A stretch of 64,000 nucleotides of DNA from Symsagittifera roscoffensis (taxonomy: Eukaryota; Xenacoelomorpha; Acoela; Convolutidae): contig NC_087066.1 in the NCBI RefSeq assembly GCF_963678635.1, positions 34,229,301-34,293,300 of the forward strand, in the 5' to 3' direction. Below are positions 34,518-43,940 of this stretch, piece by piece. The position numbers and the translations under genes are program-made. The notes under the pieces were generated by a model. The model had not been told where the DNA came from. It worked only from the letters and a program-made list of their open reading frames with translations, and did not search any database. The stretch's first letter is position 1, and each line of letters begins with the position of its first letter.

Positions 34518-34715
34518 TCAATTTTCTCGCTTAATCCCGGTGCATTTTCTACCCTTCCAGACGGTTTCACTTAGATTTCGATTCTCAACATCTGATATAT
34601 CACCGCATTTTACGTGATGCCAGTTCAAACAGCATTCACATTGCACACCTTTTGACCTGTACGTGACTTTCTCATTGCACTCGGGATATAATCCACGAAA
34701 ATCTTTTACCTGCAT
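34518..34715 (-). pseudogene. PHD-like finger inside the Penelope-like RT
   Basis: Sixty-five codons encode YPECNEKVTYRSKG, CECCLNWHHVKCGDISD and NLSETVW. Paired Cys (one of the first pair now Tyr), a W-x-H and a further Cys follow the C4HC3 plan of PHD fingers. It lies right after the motif-4 segment and before where the catalytic VDD box is expected. The same finger sits at the same place in the other Penelope-like copies of this window, so it belongs to the lineage. Confidence 0.75.
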
Positions 34716-34763
34716 AAGTATATCGGGAATATCCCTCGATAGTGCAGTTTCGTACTGCTTCAG

Positions 34764-35717
34764 TCAAAGATTTGCTTTAAAAAAAATGGCAAGAGATGCC
34801 ACCATTTCCAAACCATTTTTTTGAATGTACCATGATTCATTGCTTTTAAAATGGACTTGACTAACTGCCACGTGCAACAATTTCTTCATGATTTTCCTAA
34901 CATGAAGAGGTGATGGTGGTTCATCTCGCTCATACAGTTTTCTTAGAGCTATGTCTAATGCTTCATTGAATGGTACATGTGTATACAAACTCTTCACATC
35001 TAGAGATATCACATTTTCATTGGGTTTAACACTAATGCTCTCTAAGATTTCTCTCGCTTCTAGTCATTTGGTTTCGATGTTTGCGCCCTCAATTTGTCAA
35101 AAAATTTTGCAAGATCCTCGTTCACGTTATAATAAGAGCTACTCGATACCCACTGATTCTCTTTATACGCCTTCGAGTAGCTCTTATTACTCGATACCTG
35201 TTTCAAAGATTCTCTCTATGCACCTTCTTCAACCCATAAAGCCTGGCGGGCTGCCCCCAGTAGACATCATCCTTGTGTAGAGATTTTCACACATTTTTTT
35301 CCTCATAGCCAACAACTCTTTATTGATGTCTTTTTCTATCTTCTTAACAAACGCATCACTTATTCCTTTGTTTCCGCTGAACTGAACTGAGTCTAATAAA
35401 TCAGATAAGTTGTTCTCGTAGATATCTTTCTCAATTACACAAAAACCCGCGCCCTTGTCATACGGTACCGCAATTAATCCATTACTTTTCAGATACTTTC
35501 GGGCATTCTCATTCTCAACGCCCTTTTTTGATGGTCATTGTGTCACCTTTTTATCGTAGGTTTTTGCCACTGCTTCGATCTCACAAAGGGCCTCCCCAGG
35601 GGCTTTACTATTTTTGAGATCCAAAAGAAAGATGTCAATATCAGCGAAAAAGTGTGTCTCCTTAAATTTATCCCTGACAGGATTTTTTGGCCCCAATGCC
35701 AAAACGTTTTGTACCAA
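34764..35717 (-). pseudogene. Penelope-like RT, N-terminal and palm region
   Basis: The block 35717-35535 encodes ALGPKNPVRDKFKETHFFAD and EALCEIEAVAKTYDKKV, a conserved region ahead of the Penelope RT. The block 35012-34764 encodes ISLDVKSLYTHVPFNEALDI with the catalytic motif-A Asp, then KIMKKLLHVAVSQVHFKSNE, WYIQKNGLEMVASLA. The usual motif-4 glycine-rich turn (AMGASLAV) reads EMVASLAI. The frame between the two blocks is interrupted around 35100-35500. Non-functional. Confidence 0.75.
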
Positions 35718-36000
35718 TCTGGTGATTCAACATCATCAACATTTTTACCGAACCCTCACCTTGCTTCCCCAGATGTCGATCTCGCCTTTCTGATAGTTTT
35801 ATTAGCCTCTTTTGATGGGTCTCTTTAACTGTTGTTGTTTGTCTCTGTCCCCCGAGAGGCAAATATTTTATTACAAAAGGCCAAAATTTCTCATATACAC
35901 CCCTCTGTACTGCGCTTTTCGCCCTTTCTAGTTTGCATTTGACATTTTCTCATCTGCCTTGGCCTTGTAAATCTTCGTTCTTAGAAGTTTTTTCTGAAAA

Positions 36001-37070
36001 CTGTGTACCGCTTGGTTCGAAACACACCCCGTTCTCCGGTACGCTGAACCTAAAAAATCAGGTATAATGTCGTTCAGGTGAAATCAGGTATAAATCAGGT
36101 TCTAAACAAACTCTTATAAGTTTAACACGTTGGTGGCAGTTGATAAATTTAACCTATATGGACGCATAATCACAGACCTATCTCCAAATGAGTTTTTTTT
36201 AATTCCAAAGATTAGAGGTGGTAGTACAACTGTGCTCATTGAGAACAACTCAACTCTAACTCACCCTCTCCGTTGAAGCCTCCTCGTCAGTCGGCCCAAC
36301 TAATTCCTGGCCTCTGATCACCAGTCTTCTTTTCTCCGCTCTCCTTCCCGTTTGCGATTTCTTTTTGTGTTTGAACGAAGCTTTGACAAAGTCGCTGGCA
36401 GGTTGTCTTGATGTTCGAACCCAATCTGCAAAGATTTTAGCTCCAGCTGGACGACCTGGTGCAGTGTCTGATTTTTGTTCACCAGCTCCGCTCCTCTCTT
36501 CCTCTTTGAAATGAGACACCTCGTAATAGGATTGACATGAATACCCGAGCTGATCATTTGGTTCGTGATATCTGGTGTACCGTTTCTCTGACAGTAAACA
36601 ATTGCGTTGATGTTTGTCAGTATCTTCAGGATTTCTGCCAATTCCACTGCAGTGCAAGCTCTCTAATTGTTTGTGCGGTGGCAGTTGATAGAATTATTGA
36701 TGATGTCGTGCCACAACACCACTTGACGTTTTCCTGCTAGAAATGCCCTGTAGGGTAGTCTTGCGAGGCTCTTCTGTGGGTTCGTGGTGTTCGGGTTTAA
36801 AGAAAGTCCCGGAATACCAAAATTTTGAGCAGAAAATGTTCCTTTTTTGGGTTGCTAAGTTGTTCCGGATTGTGGTAGAGGGAGCTAACCGCTACAAGGT
36901 AGAACATTTCAATTCTGACTTTTTAAAAAATAAAAAGATCATAAAATTGTAAAATTTCCACTAAAATGGGGAAAAAAGAAAATTAAAATAATGTCTCTTT
37001 GTAGGAAAGACTGTAGTTGAGAACTGGCTCAACGCCGTAGGGTTTCCGGGAGCTCAGGCAGCTATTATTT
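36001..37070. other. unclassified region, minus-strand open frames of unknown origin
   Basis: Two overlapping minus-strand frames (36256-36657 and 36318-36647) each look partly protein-like: one contains ILKILTNINAIVYCQRNGTP and SSGIHVNPITRC, the other PAGAKIFADWVR and RRLVIRGQELVG. They suggest one frameshifted coding region upstream of Penelope-like element 1. I do not recognise the family. Confidence 0.3.
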
Positions 37071-37074
37071 AGGC

Positions 37075-37480
37075 TGTAAGACCAGTAACAAAAAAGTTTT
37101 GGCTAAAACAAAAAATTTTGAATTAACTTGAAAAGGTGGAAACTCTCAGAATTTTTTGACTAAATGAATAAAATTGATACCTAATAGTTTTTACATAAGT
37201 TTAGTAATAATTGTGAGTTTGTGATTAGTTAAATTTTTTTAATTTTAAAATAATGATGTGTATGACACTTTTGACGCTCTTTGATCATTTTGTACAGCTA
37301 TTTTAGATTTTTAAAACCTGGAGATGCACAAAATGTGCGAAAACAATTTGTTCGAAATTACAATTTTTACGCATTCTCAAACTATTTAGATGTAAATTTT
37401 GGAAATCGTCGTAAAGACAAAACGGTAACTTTATCTCTAGAAGCAAGAGACAGAATCCTGCTGACCTCAGAGAGTATCTC
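37075..37480 (-). repeat. inverted partial copy of the RLE-LINE 3' region
   Basis: The complement of this segment follows 4040-4340 in order: CAGGTTTTAAAAATCTAAA, AAAAGTGTCATAC, ACTATTAGGTATCAATTT, TTTAGTCA and CTGAGAGTTT...CACC. Divergence is clearly higher than between copies A and B. It shows that the 3' sequence exists apart from the 2.1-kb arrays. Confidence 0.75.
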
Positions 37481-37950
37481 CAACTGCACCGGTCAAGCGA
37501 ATTGGATTTGAAGTCACTACGGGTGGTGCTGTACCATCAATACCACCTGCCATGAATTTTCTCAAAGATACGATCCCAGACCAAGAAACCATCGAAGGGA
37601 TGCCGCCGAGCTAAGGCGCGGAGGGCAGAGATGCAGGCTGGGGACCTTCAGCTGGAGCCAATGGAACAAAAAACGTCGAGATTTTGTTGGGGTTGTTTTT
37701 TCTTTGCTGAGTGCCACATGAGTTTAAGTGCTCTTGGCCTGCGAAGAAAAGATGACCGCAAATTTGCTCTCACCACCATTACTGCGATTGGAGCTGAAAA
37801 AAACTCTCCACGAAACTTTGGTTAAATTACCTGAAACCATTTAAAAAAAATTATTAGCAGTTTTCTGAGAAATAAATTTCTGAAAAAATGTCTCGATTAC
37901 GACATTATACCAGATTTTTTACGGTTTCCCGTGACTGAGAGCAGTGTTTT

Positions 37951-38890
37951 TTGGATCGAGCCGTGCGCAGCTTCCAGTTAGGACTCCTGAGATCTGAGAT
38001 AAGCCAGGCAAATGCGGATAGTGTTCAGGCATCGGTTATACTAGCGAAAGCAGGGGAGGTAGTGAGAAGGGATAAGGGTGAAAAGTGGTGGCCTTCGGTA
38101 ATTTTCTATCTAAATCTACGAGCAAGGTGTTGTATCAACAACCTGATAAGACGTTACAAAAAAAGCTTAAAAACTTTCGGAAAGACAAGATAAACCAATA
38201 AAAAACTTTGATGATAGGTCAGCCAGATTTTTAAATGAAGTGTTTTTGCCAAAGTGCGTGCGGGAAGCCTTAAGTTTTGGACCAAACATCCGTTACGAGA
38301 CAGATTCAATGGAAGAAGAGATTGAAGCAGCTGCTCTGAAGCAGAGATAGAATACCTCGAAGCAGATATAGAATACCCGGAGAGATTGAAGCAGCTGCAA
38401 CCAGATATGCTAAGAATAAGAAACAGGCTCCCTCTGACAAAAAAAAAACAGAAAGTGTTTGAAGGACAACGGCCTTCTGACATTTCCGTTTGACAAAGGG
38501 GTGGGTTTTTAAGTAATGAAAAATGAGAGAGATCAGAAGAAACTTGAAAATTTATTGCAGGGAGAACAGTTTAGTGAGAGGGAAAATCTGACAGACACAA
38601 TGATAAAACAAATTGAAAAATTCAGACACAAAGAATTATTCGCCATGAAAAAAAGATGACATCAGCGAAGCGCTGTATACTAGGTTAGGATCAACGGGGG
38701 CGCAGCCGGCTAGGCTGTATTGATTAGCTAAAGTGCACAAACAAGGCACAACACTTCGTCCCGTCCTTTCTTTACCTGGTAGCTCATATAAACACCTAAA
38801 TAAAACATTGGCAAAATACCTTGATAAAGATAAGGAGGCAAACATAAAAACGAACATTCAAAAAGCCAGGGAGATCTTGGAGAAAATGTA
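37951..38890 (+). pseudogene. Penelope-like N-terminal and RT fingers
   Basis: The open stretch 37951-38193 encodes VILAKAGEVVRRDKGEKWWP and INNLIRRYKKSLKTFGKT, the conserved pre-RT block of this family. After broken sequence a charged ERENLTDTMIKQIEKFRHK piece appears (38577-38633). It is followed by ISEALYTRLGSTGAQPARLY (38660-38720) and LAKVHKQGTTLRPVLSLPG (38728-38784), the RT motif 1-2 region. A stop and frame changes interrupt it. Confidence 0.72.
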
Positions 38891-39676
38891 AGGAGTTTGT
38901 ACACTAAAATCCCGCTCAAGGAAGCTGTTCAAATAGCCCTGAGGAGATTATATGAGCAAATCAATCCTCCGGAAATATGTCGCGCAACTATGAAAAAACT
39001 ACTAAATTTAGCAGTGAGTAAGATACACTTTAGTTGCAATGGTTTGTGGTATGTACAAAAAGACTTTTTAGCAATGGGCGACTCCCTTGCAGTAATACTG
39101 GCCAATTTGTGGCTCAGAGAAAACGAACATGCCTTAATGAAAAAAGGTAAATGAGGATAACAAGAAAGTCTGCCCTGGATGTCAGAAAAAAGTGACATAT
39201 CGAACCAAAGGGTAAAATACGAAGTCTCTTTGATTTGGTACCTTTAAGGGTGTTGTAGTATATCAGAATCCGAATACTCAAATATAACTGAAACAATATG
39301 GTATTGCATGACTTGCAAAAAACAACAGGAAGCAGATCGGACTGTGAATGGTGTTAAAGTTTTTTTAAGACATGTGGACGACAGAGTTAGAACGGTCAAG
39401 GGCGATCATGGGGTAGTTCTCGAGGCAGCCAATAAGTTGCATCCAAACTTGCAGTTCACCATAGAAAAACTCGATAGTAACGTTAATTTGACCTTTTTGG
39501 ACTTAAATGTCAACGTGGATTCAGCAAAAAAGGTCACATGTGGTTGGTACCAAAAACGCACTGATACCGGCACCATTCTTAATTTCAGAGGTGCGCACCT
39601 TTGCAGTACAAAAGAAACGTTATTGAACGGACGGTTCTTAGGTTTTTCAGAAGTACCTCATTATGAAATATTTTGA
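38891..39676 (+). pseudogene. Penelope-like RT palm with PHD-like insertion
   Basis: 38897-39154 encodes SLYTKIPLKEAVQIALRRL (motif 3), then WYVQKDFLAMGDSLAVILAN (motif 4). A finger-like region (39165-39325) follows, with CPGCQKKVTYR-type start split by frame changes and ending in NITETIWYCMTCKK. Then 39308-39676 has VFLRHVDDRVRTVKG: the catalytic box is HVDD where YVDD is usual. After this comes LQFTIEKLDSNVNLTFLDLN and the DTGTILNFRG thumb signature. The order fingers-motif 4-PHD-motif 5 is the same as in the other copies here. The gene is broken by stops around 39152-39300. Confidence 0.8.
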
Positions 39677-40301
39677 CCAGGCATTGGAAAAAAATCGGAA
39701 ACAATGGATTGAAAATCAATATCCTAAGAATTGGTCTGACAGGGTAGTGTTTGAAACTCTTAACAAGATCATTGAGGGAAAAAAAAATTTAGAGCTGAAG
39801 GCATCAGAACCGAGAAATGATAAATGGTTGAAAGACTCACCAACCCTTCTTTCGATGCAATAACGAGGCAATCAGTCTCAACTGTTAGCTGCAAAGGTTC
39901 GGCTAATATCCGGGGCACCAATAATTTTTACAACAAGAAAATTGAGAACATGCTTGCCATCCCTCAAAACTTCCTCTGCTCGTGAACTGATATCCAAAGT
40001 GGTGTACAAGCTTACATGTAGTGGATGTAACTCAAATAAATGTCGGTCAGACCGACATTTAGCCACGAGGGTTGATGAACACTGCAAAGGGGACTTCCCA
40101 GTAGGACAACTTTTGTTAGAATGTAATAAGGAGGTAGGCGGTACTGCTGAGCTGAAGTCAGAGATTATAGACCAAACAGCCAATACTCATAAGCTACTGA
40201 CACTAGAGGCTTTGCATATTTGGAGGGAGAGGCCGAAGATCAACACACGCGATGGTTCGGCAAACATCCGGGGCACAATTAACTTTTACGATAAAAATTA
40301 A
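39663..40301 (+). pseudogene. Penelope-like thumb and first GIY-YIG module
   Basis: Begins with FDQALEKNRKQWIENQYPKN and a short broken linker. From 39942: RTCLPSLKTSSARELISK, VVYKLTCSGCNS (GIY strand), a frame disturbance at the YVGQT position (bases GTCGGTCAGACC are present but out of frame), RHLATRVDEH with the conserved Arg, and LLTLEALHIW with the catalytic Glu. GIY-YIG nucleases of this kind nick target DNA for Penelope-type retrotransposition. The local net shift destroys the YIG turn. Confidence 0.78.
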
Positions 40302-40617
40302 AAACATGCTTGCCATCCCTCAAAAATGGATTTGCTCGTGAAACTGAGATCCAAAATGGTGTGCAAGTTTAATGTAGTGGATGTAACTCCACCTGTGTCG
40401 GCCAGACAGCTCAACATTTAGCCACGAGGGTCGATAACTACCGCAAAGAGTTCTCCTCAGAATAGCAACACTTGTTAAAATGTAATAAGGAGGTAGACGG
40501 TACTGCTGAGCTGAAGTCAGAGATTATAGACCAAACAGCCAACACTCAGAAGCTACTCACACTGGAGGCTTTGCATATATGGAGGGAAAGGCCAAAAATC
40601 AATATACAAACATAATT
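40255..40617 (+). pseudogene. second, tandem GIY-YIG module
   Basis: A direct repeat of about 360 bases of 39899-40290. Matching blocks are ATCCGGGGCAC near 39907 and 40268, ACATGCTTGCCATCCCTCAA near 39949 and 40302, and GCTGAGCTGAAGTCAGAGAT in both. It encodes GCNSTCVGQTAQHLATRV, in which the YVGQT segment is intact apart from Tyr to Cys, then LLTLEALHIWRERPKIN. A stop interrupts it before the Glu helix. It is a tandem duplication within the element. Confidence 0.82.
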
Positions 40618-40939
40618 CTCTTACGAATAAAAAATTTAGTCGATGGTTGTTTTGTCATTCACTGTTCTGAGTACGCAAGAGGCGTTCGAAATCTGTTTTG
40701 CCAGGGAGATTCTGTGTTTTAAAAAAGTGCCCTCTCTGGAATCCTCTGCACATGCTTAGGTTTTTACAAAACTTGCCAAAAAAACTCTGTGCTGGGGCCG
40801 GCCATGCCCTGAATCTCAAAGCTAGCGTTTAAAAAGATACCCATTATCTATTAAGTCTTCATATTTGTCGTTTTTGCTCTTCAGCGGCTGCAGTTCCAGA
40901 TTTACAATAGACGCGACACTAATCCTACTAGGAGCTAAG
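40618..40939. other. no gene seen
   Basis: Sequence between the end of Penelope-like element 2 and dispersed repeat DR1. No motif or repeat recognised. Confidence 0.45.
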
Positions 40940-41510
40940 GAATTGTAACTTTCGCCCGGAAGTACATACCGATTGAAATTAAAGCTACGCTACGATATGA
41001 CTGGCTAGCGTCTAAGCACAGCATCACATGCTTTTAACCTTCTCTACGTAAGCCACTTCACTGTGTGAACAATTAACATCGGGTCGACAAAGTTGTTGAA
41101 ATTTACGGCTACCGGCCAAACCCCGCAAATTAATTTAATTACGTACAAGTCAATCCTAAAAACAGGGCTACTACTTAATTATCATATTACTATTGTTTTT
41201 ATTCGATAGACAAAAATCATCATACCCATCGAAGATGGATCAACACTTTCCATCAAGTCCTAGCTTCTCATTATCTGAAAACGAACTTGATGTTTTTTTT
41301 TCAATTCAAGACATTTTGCGAAGCTGAAAGTTGTTTGGAATTCAGTTTTTTACAGTCTTTCCCAAGACCACCCGGATTCTGTCAAAGAGATGTCTTGTTG
41401 TCGACAAGGAAGGGTAGCAAAATCTTCGCAATAATCCTCCTGATTCTCGGGAATCCATCCAGAAAAATTACAGTTGCACAATCGTTGCAATGCGGAATGC
41501 TCTTCCATTA
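40940..41510 (-). repeat. dispersed repeat DR1, copy 3 (inverted)
   Basis: Its complement follows 30590-31202 block by block: CAACGATTGTGC, GATTCCCGAGAATC, ATCCGGGTGGTCTTGGGAAA, GAAGCTAGGACTTGATG, AACATCGGGTCGAC (as complement) and the terminal ATGTACTTCCGGGCGAAAGT. Divergence from copy 2 is substantial. Confidence 0.72.
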
Positions 41511-41639
41511 ATATCTTTGACTAAAAGTTTCTATCTGCCTAGTTCAGCGTTCTGTCTGTTTTATATCAGCGAAAACCATTTTTTTTTGGATTACGCGGTT
41601 TTTCAGTATTCGCAAAAATTCAAATTTTCAGGTGTTTTT

Positions 41640-42889
41640 TAAACAAATGAATTTTTAAAATTTCATATGTCATTCGAAATTGACCTCTGCTAATTGGTTC
41701 AATTGAACAATTAAAAACTCCTCGAAGGAGCCAATTATCCCAGTAATCTGCTCCAAATAAAACTTCTTTTCTGCCCTGCATTTCAGGGCATTATGGTCGA
41801 ATGTCACAAGTCTGCTACCTTTACATCCTACAAGAACTGCTTGCTAAGAGCGAATTGAACGAGCGTCAAAGAGTCTGGTTGCTTCTGATCGGTCCGGAAG
41901 AGGTGTCGTGGTTCTAAAACAGACGTCATGTGTGTAGAAGAAAAGTTCTGCTTCATAACAACATTCAAGTTTGAATGCCAAGAGAATCTCCATGCTTTTT
42001 TCAAACAAGAAAGGCCATGTTAACCATCTTCGGTAAGGTCTTTTCCGGACCTGCATTTAAACCGTTCTCAAATTTTTGAGCCTAATCGAAGTCCTATCGC
42101 AGTTCTGATGTGTTGGTTTGACATTTTTAACCCTAAACTTTTGCACGAAATGATATTCAACTAATGGGAGCCAAAACTATTATGGAACGCAGTGAATCTT
42201 TTTAGGTTCGTTGCTTCCAGTCGTAAAATCAGGTCTGCAATTTCGCTGTCAAAAGTTTGCTCCGCCCAATGTTTTTGGATTTCGCGTTCCGGATCTGTTT
42301 CAATTTTTGCAAGTTCAAACCACCATTTAAGCGCATCATCATAGGTTCCATCCACATGCTTCAAACCAATAACAGCGCCTAAGGCCTTTTTGGCTTCTAA
42401 TGAGGAGGTTAAGAAAGGGGGTAAAGCTAGAGACGAGCAGAAGAAACACCCAAGCCACCTCTGATTGCCGGGATAACTGCTCTTAAAAACTGATTATCAT
42501 CCATTTTCCCATTAGCGACCTTGCATAACGAATTTCTTATCGCAGCATTCTAAAAAGTCATTTTGCAAAAAACAAGAGCTCGTACAAAAAAATTATCGGA
42601 GTTTTGACATGCTAAAGCAATTTTTCAGGGGATAAAAACCATATGGGCGTCTAGTTGGTCAATGACGTCCGGAATTTTTTTCAAGCCTCTTAATTTTTTT
42701 GTCGAGCAATTCTATCGGAAAAAATTCGCCAGTTGGAGATCCTAATATGAGGAAGACTTCAATGTATTTTTTTTGTTTTGGGGCAATTTTTTGAAATTCA
42801 ATTGTACTGTGTACTCGTAGTCGGTCCCAAAATACAAAAACCGCGTTTTTCAGTGTTCAAGCTTGCCGTAAACTTTTTCCAATTTTAGA
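41640..42889 (-). pseudogene. second RLE-type RT family, C-terminal part
   Basis: Minus-strand translation gives, from 42903 down, DLKMILKLEKVYGKLEH (end of the palm). After broken sequence come NSLCKVANGKMDDNQFLRA, IPAIRGGLGVSSARL and EDALKWWFELAKIE-type helices; 42364-42161 is open with FELAKIETDPEREIQKHWAE and LILRLEATNLKRFTAFHNSF. Lower down (42056-41844) the zinc-knuckle and nuclease region is too broken to trace with confidence. The N-terminal half of this RT lies at 47388-48700; the two were separated by the LINE insertion between them. Confidence 0.65.
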
Positions 42890-42903
42890 ATCATTTTAAG
42901 GTC
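42890..42903. repeat. target-site duplication, left copy
   Basis: ATCATTTTAAGGTC here is repeated exactly at 47374-47387. The two copies bracket the 4.47-kb LINE. Removing the LINE and one copy restores an open minus-strand frame across the junction, which supports this as the insertion duplication. Confidence 0.88.
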
Positions 42904-42911
42904 TTCTTCTC

Positions 42912-43940
42912 TTAGGTGTTCACCCCTGGATCAAAGGGTATACCCTCTCCTCGGGATTCCGGATTTGTGCACGTCCTTCTATGTCTGGCCATGTTTGTTG
43001 CCGCTTTTGGCATTCCACAGTCTGGGCAGATCTTCATTTTAGCTCGATATTTCCTTACTGTTTCTGTGTTAATTTCGGTTGTCTGCTCTTCCGTTTGACA
43101 TGTTCTTCTATGGCGCGCGGCGTTTGATTTGCTGATCTCTTTCTGGCAGTTTTGGCATCTTATGAACCCCCTCCGGGTTTGTTGGTTTCCCCCGCAGGTT
43201 TTTATGTGGTTCTTCATCGTGTTTTCGGTGTTGAAAGTGGTTTTGCATTTCCTACACTGTGGGTCTTCATGTATGCGTTTCACGTGTATTCGGAGGCCTG
43301 CTTTGCTCTTACACACTTTGTCACACTGGGCGCATATTGTCGAGGTTTCTTTAGTTGGGGCGGCGTTCCTAGGGCCCACGTCTTCGCCATTGAAGTGTCC
43401 ACGACTGCGCTCCCACTTTGCCAGGTGTTCCATCTTCTCGTTTACTTTCTTTCGCCAGGTCTTTCTGTCGGCTGCTAGTTCGTCTGCTCTTGTCCGTTCT
43501 ATGCCAGCTTCTTTTAGGATCTTTTTCCAATATAGTAACGTCTTCCTCTTCTTTCCGGGACATTTCGGTCTCCCTTCCAACTTCTCCAACCACCCGAAGA
43601 CTGCTGCTTTCGTCGGTCTGTTGTCACTCATGCGCAGTATGTGGCCGATGCGTTGGAGTGATCTTTTCTCGATTTTCCATTGTAGCGATTTCACGCCCAG
43701 CTCGTTTCTCACGTCTTGCATGTTCTTGCCTTTATCTAGCATTTCGATCAGTGCCGGCTGTTTCTTGTTGCTCCAGAGGTACCGGTAGCACTTTTCCACC
43801 CAAGATTGCAGGTTCTTTATGTCGGAGTTGTACCACGCTCTAACCGTCACGTCGAACAGGAGCCCGCTCTCCACACAAGCTTCAACCACTCTCGCTTGTT
43901 GTTTCTTGGTGATCTTGGTGTTCTTTAGCCGCGCTTTCAC
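42912..43940 (-). CDS. LINE RT thumb and C-terminal C2H2 fingers
   Basis: A 342-codon block continuing from the RT. It starts with KITKKQQARVVEACVESGLL and contains the GHILRMSDNRPTKAAVFGW segment typical of APE-type LINEs. Four Cys/His fingers follow: CAQCDKVCKSKAGLRIHVKR, CRKCKTTFNTENTMKNHIKT, CQNCQKEISKSNAARHRRTC and CPDCGMPKAATNMARHRRTC. The last two are C2HC-like. C-terminal fingers in LINEs are thought to bind nucleic acid and help choose the target. The stop lies 5-10 bases from the element's 3' end. Confidence 0.88.
   Translation of the reverse strand: MKARLKNTKITKKQQARVVEACVESGLLFDVTVRAWYNSDIKNLQSWVEKCYRYLWSNKKQPALIEMLDKGKNMQDVRNELGVKSLQWKIEKRSLQRIGHILRMSDNRPTKAAVFGWLEKLEGRPKCPGKKRKTLLYWKKILKEAGIERTRADELAADRKTWRKKVNEKMEHLAKWERSRGHFNGEDVGPRNAAPTKETSTICAQCDKVCKSKAGLRIHVKRIHEDPQCRKCKTTFNTENTMKNHIKTCGGNQQTRRGFIRCQNCQKEISKSNAARHRRTCQTEEQTTEINTETVRKYRAKMKICPDCGMPKAATNMARHRRTCTNPESRGEGIPFDPGVNT

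Larger units (their letters stand above)
33400..35870 (-). mobile_element. Penelope-like element 1 (minus strand)
   Basis: Read on the minus strand, from about 35870 downward: GPKNPVRDKFKETHFFADID (N-terminal Penelope block), a PYDKGAGFCVI-like segment, RT motif 3 region NVISLDVKSLYTHVPF, motif 4 region LEMVASLAIFFKANL, a PHD-like finger, then about 500 bases of unrelated sequence (33990-34510) where the VDD box should be. Next come KRNRKQWLDNHYQES-type thumb (about 33800), LYRGNHCQTLAKK and a GIY-YIG trace. It is related to the elements at 37.9-40.6 and 51.2-53.4 kb. Confidence 0.75.
37951..40617 (+). mobile_element. Penelope-like element 2 (plus strand)
   Basis: A decayed but fairly complete Penelope-like element: N-terminal block, RT with an internal PHD-like finger, thumb, and two GIY-YIG modules in tandem. 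Coding is interrupted by at least six frame changes or stops. It lies head-to-head with element 1 (minus) across the 36.0-37.9-kb spacer. No terminal repeats typical of Penelope elements were recognised. Confidence 0.82.

Noticed and set aside
35126-35190. Short inverted repeat (AATAAGAGCTACTCGA and its complement)
   Set aside because: Only 16-base arms inside decayed Penelope-like coding sequence; could be a local rearrangement with no further support.
43129-43788. 219-codon plus-strand open frame, Phe/Leu/Ser-rich
   Set aside because: Antisense of the LINE C-terminal block, which has clear RT-thumb and C2H2 motifs on the other strand.
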